From Candidatus Bipolaricaulota bacterium (lineage in GTDB: Bacteria > Bipolaricaulota > Bipolaricaulia > Bipolaricaulales > Bipolaricaulaceae): a DNA stretch of 13,044 nucleotides. The notes below the pieces were generated by a model. The model saw only the letters and a list, made by a program, of their open reading frames with translations, was not told where the DNA came from and ran no database searches. The stretch is from NCBI GenBank assembly GCA_021163465.1, contig JAGGWU010000050.1, forward strand, positions 1 through 13,044, written 5' to 3'. The position numbers were made by a program, and so were the translations under genes. Below are positions 12,946-13,044 of this stretch, piece by piece (the stretch's first letter is position 1; each line of letters begins with the position of its first letter).

Positions 12946-13044
12946 TTACTCGGGACGCACCCGCAGGGAGAAATAGAGGTGCAACAGCCCCCCAATGGCG
13001 GCCCCGATCCAAGTGCCGAAGGCGAGGTCACGGAACCCCGCCCC
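12946..13044 (-). CDS. C-terminal end of a putative membrane protein (partial)
   Basis: A minus-strand frame open to the right edge gives 32 residues before a TAA at 12948-12946. The sequence begins GAGFRDLAFGTWIG, continues as a hydrophobic helix (AAIGGLLHLYFSL) and ends in the basic tail RVRPE. This looks like the last transmembrane segment of a small membrane protein; AtpI/AtpZ-like proteins end in a similar way, but the fragment is too short to name. Its stop lies 9 nt before the GTG of the two-domain gene, and the Shine-Dalgarno-like AAGAAGGGGG falls in that gap, the expected layout of an operon. Other frames across this stretch have poor protein-like composition. Confidence 0.5.
   Translation of the reverse strand, partial: GAGFRDLAFGTWIGAAIGGLLHLYFSLRVRPE

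Overview
The window is GC-rich, densely coded and reads as a bacterial chromosome: Shine-Dalgarno sites of the AGGAGG type, sigma70-like -35/-10 hexamers, hairpin-plus-U terminators and a GntR/FCD regulator. Two genes nevertheless belong to families that are mainly archaeal: a Hel308-type helicase and a glycosyltransferase-4 family enzyme of the archaeal AglH / eukaryotic ALG7 type. That mixture suggests a thermophilic or candidate-phylum bacterium. Bipolaricaulota (Acetothermia) is only a guess; no marker gene in the window fixes the taxon.

Layout. At 1-500 (+) lies the 3' end of a nucleoside/sugar-type ABC permease, running in from the left edge. At 606-2789 (-) is a complete Hel308-like helicase, convergent with the permease. 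At 2814-6004 (+) is a self-contained transcription unit: promoter, exported three-repeat NEW3-type protein with a C-terminal anchor, ABC ATPase, ABC-2 permease, strong terminator. At 6005-6445 (-) is a small DUF488 protein. At 6500-10543 (+) is a second self-contained unit: promoter overlapped by a FadR-type operator-like palindrome, FCD-family regulator, carbamate kinase, then two divergent 343-residue carbamoyltransferases of the knotted (YgeW/AOTCase) group, then a terminator. At 10719-11690 (+) is the archaeal-type polyprenyl-phosphate sugar-1-phosphate transferase. At 11887-12936 (-) is a two-domain uncharacterised protein (DUF7309/DUF6930-like), preceded by the last 32 codons of a membrane protein entering from the right edge.

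The 6500-10543 operon is the most interesting part. It has no arginine deiminase, no arginine/ornithine antiporter and no arginine biosynthesis gene. The simplest reading is a regulated catabolic cassette in which a carbamoylated (ureido or oxamate-like) compound is phosphorolysed by one or both transferases to carbamoyl phosphate, and carbamate kinase uses that to make ATP. The two transferases share fold motifs and exact length but differ at substrate-side motifs (HCLPADRG versus HVMPVDRG), so they probably act on different substrates or form a mixed oligomer.

Each transferase gene is preceded by an unusual intercistronic element: inverted arrays of 7-nt repeats (consensus SNGTRAY) forming a hairpin that begins at the stop codon of the preceding gene and ends just before an almost identical 22-nt ribosome-binding box. 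Three genes (helicase, regulator, glycosyltransferase) have a -10-like hexamer 8-10 nt before the start codon and no Shine-Dalgarno, which suggests leaderless mRNAs. Genes inside operons carry strong Shine-Dalgarno sites or tight stop-start coupling.
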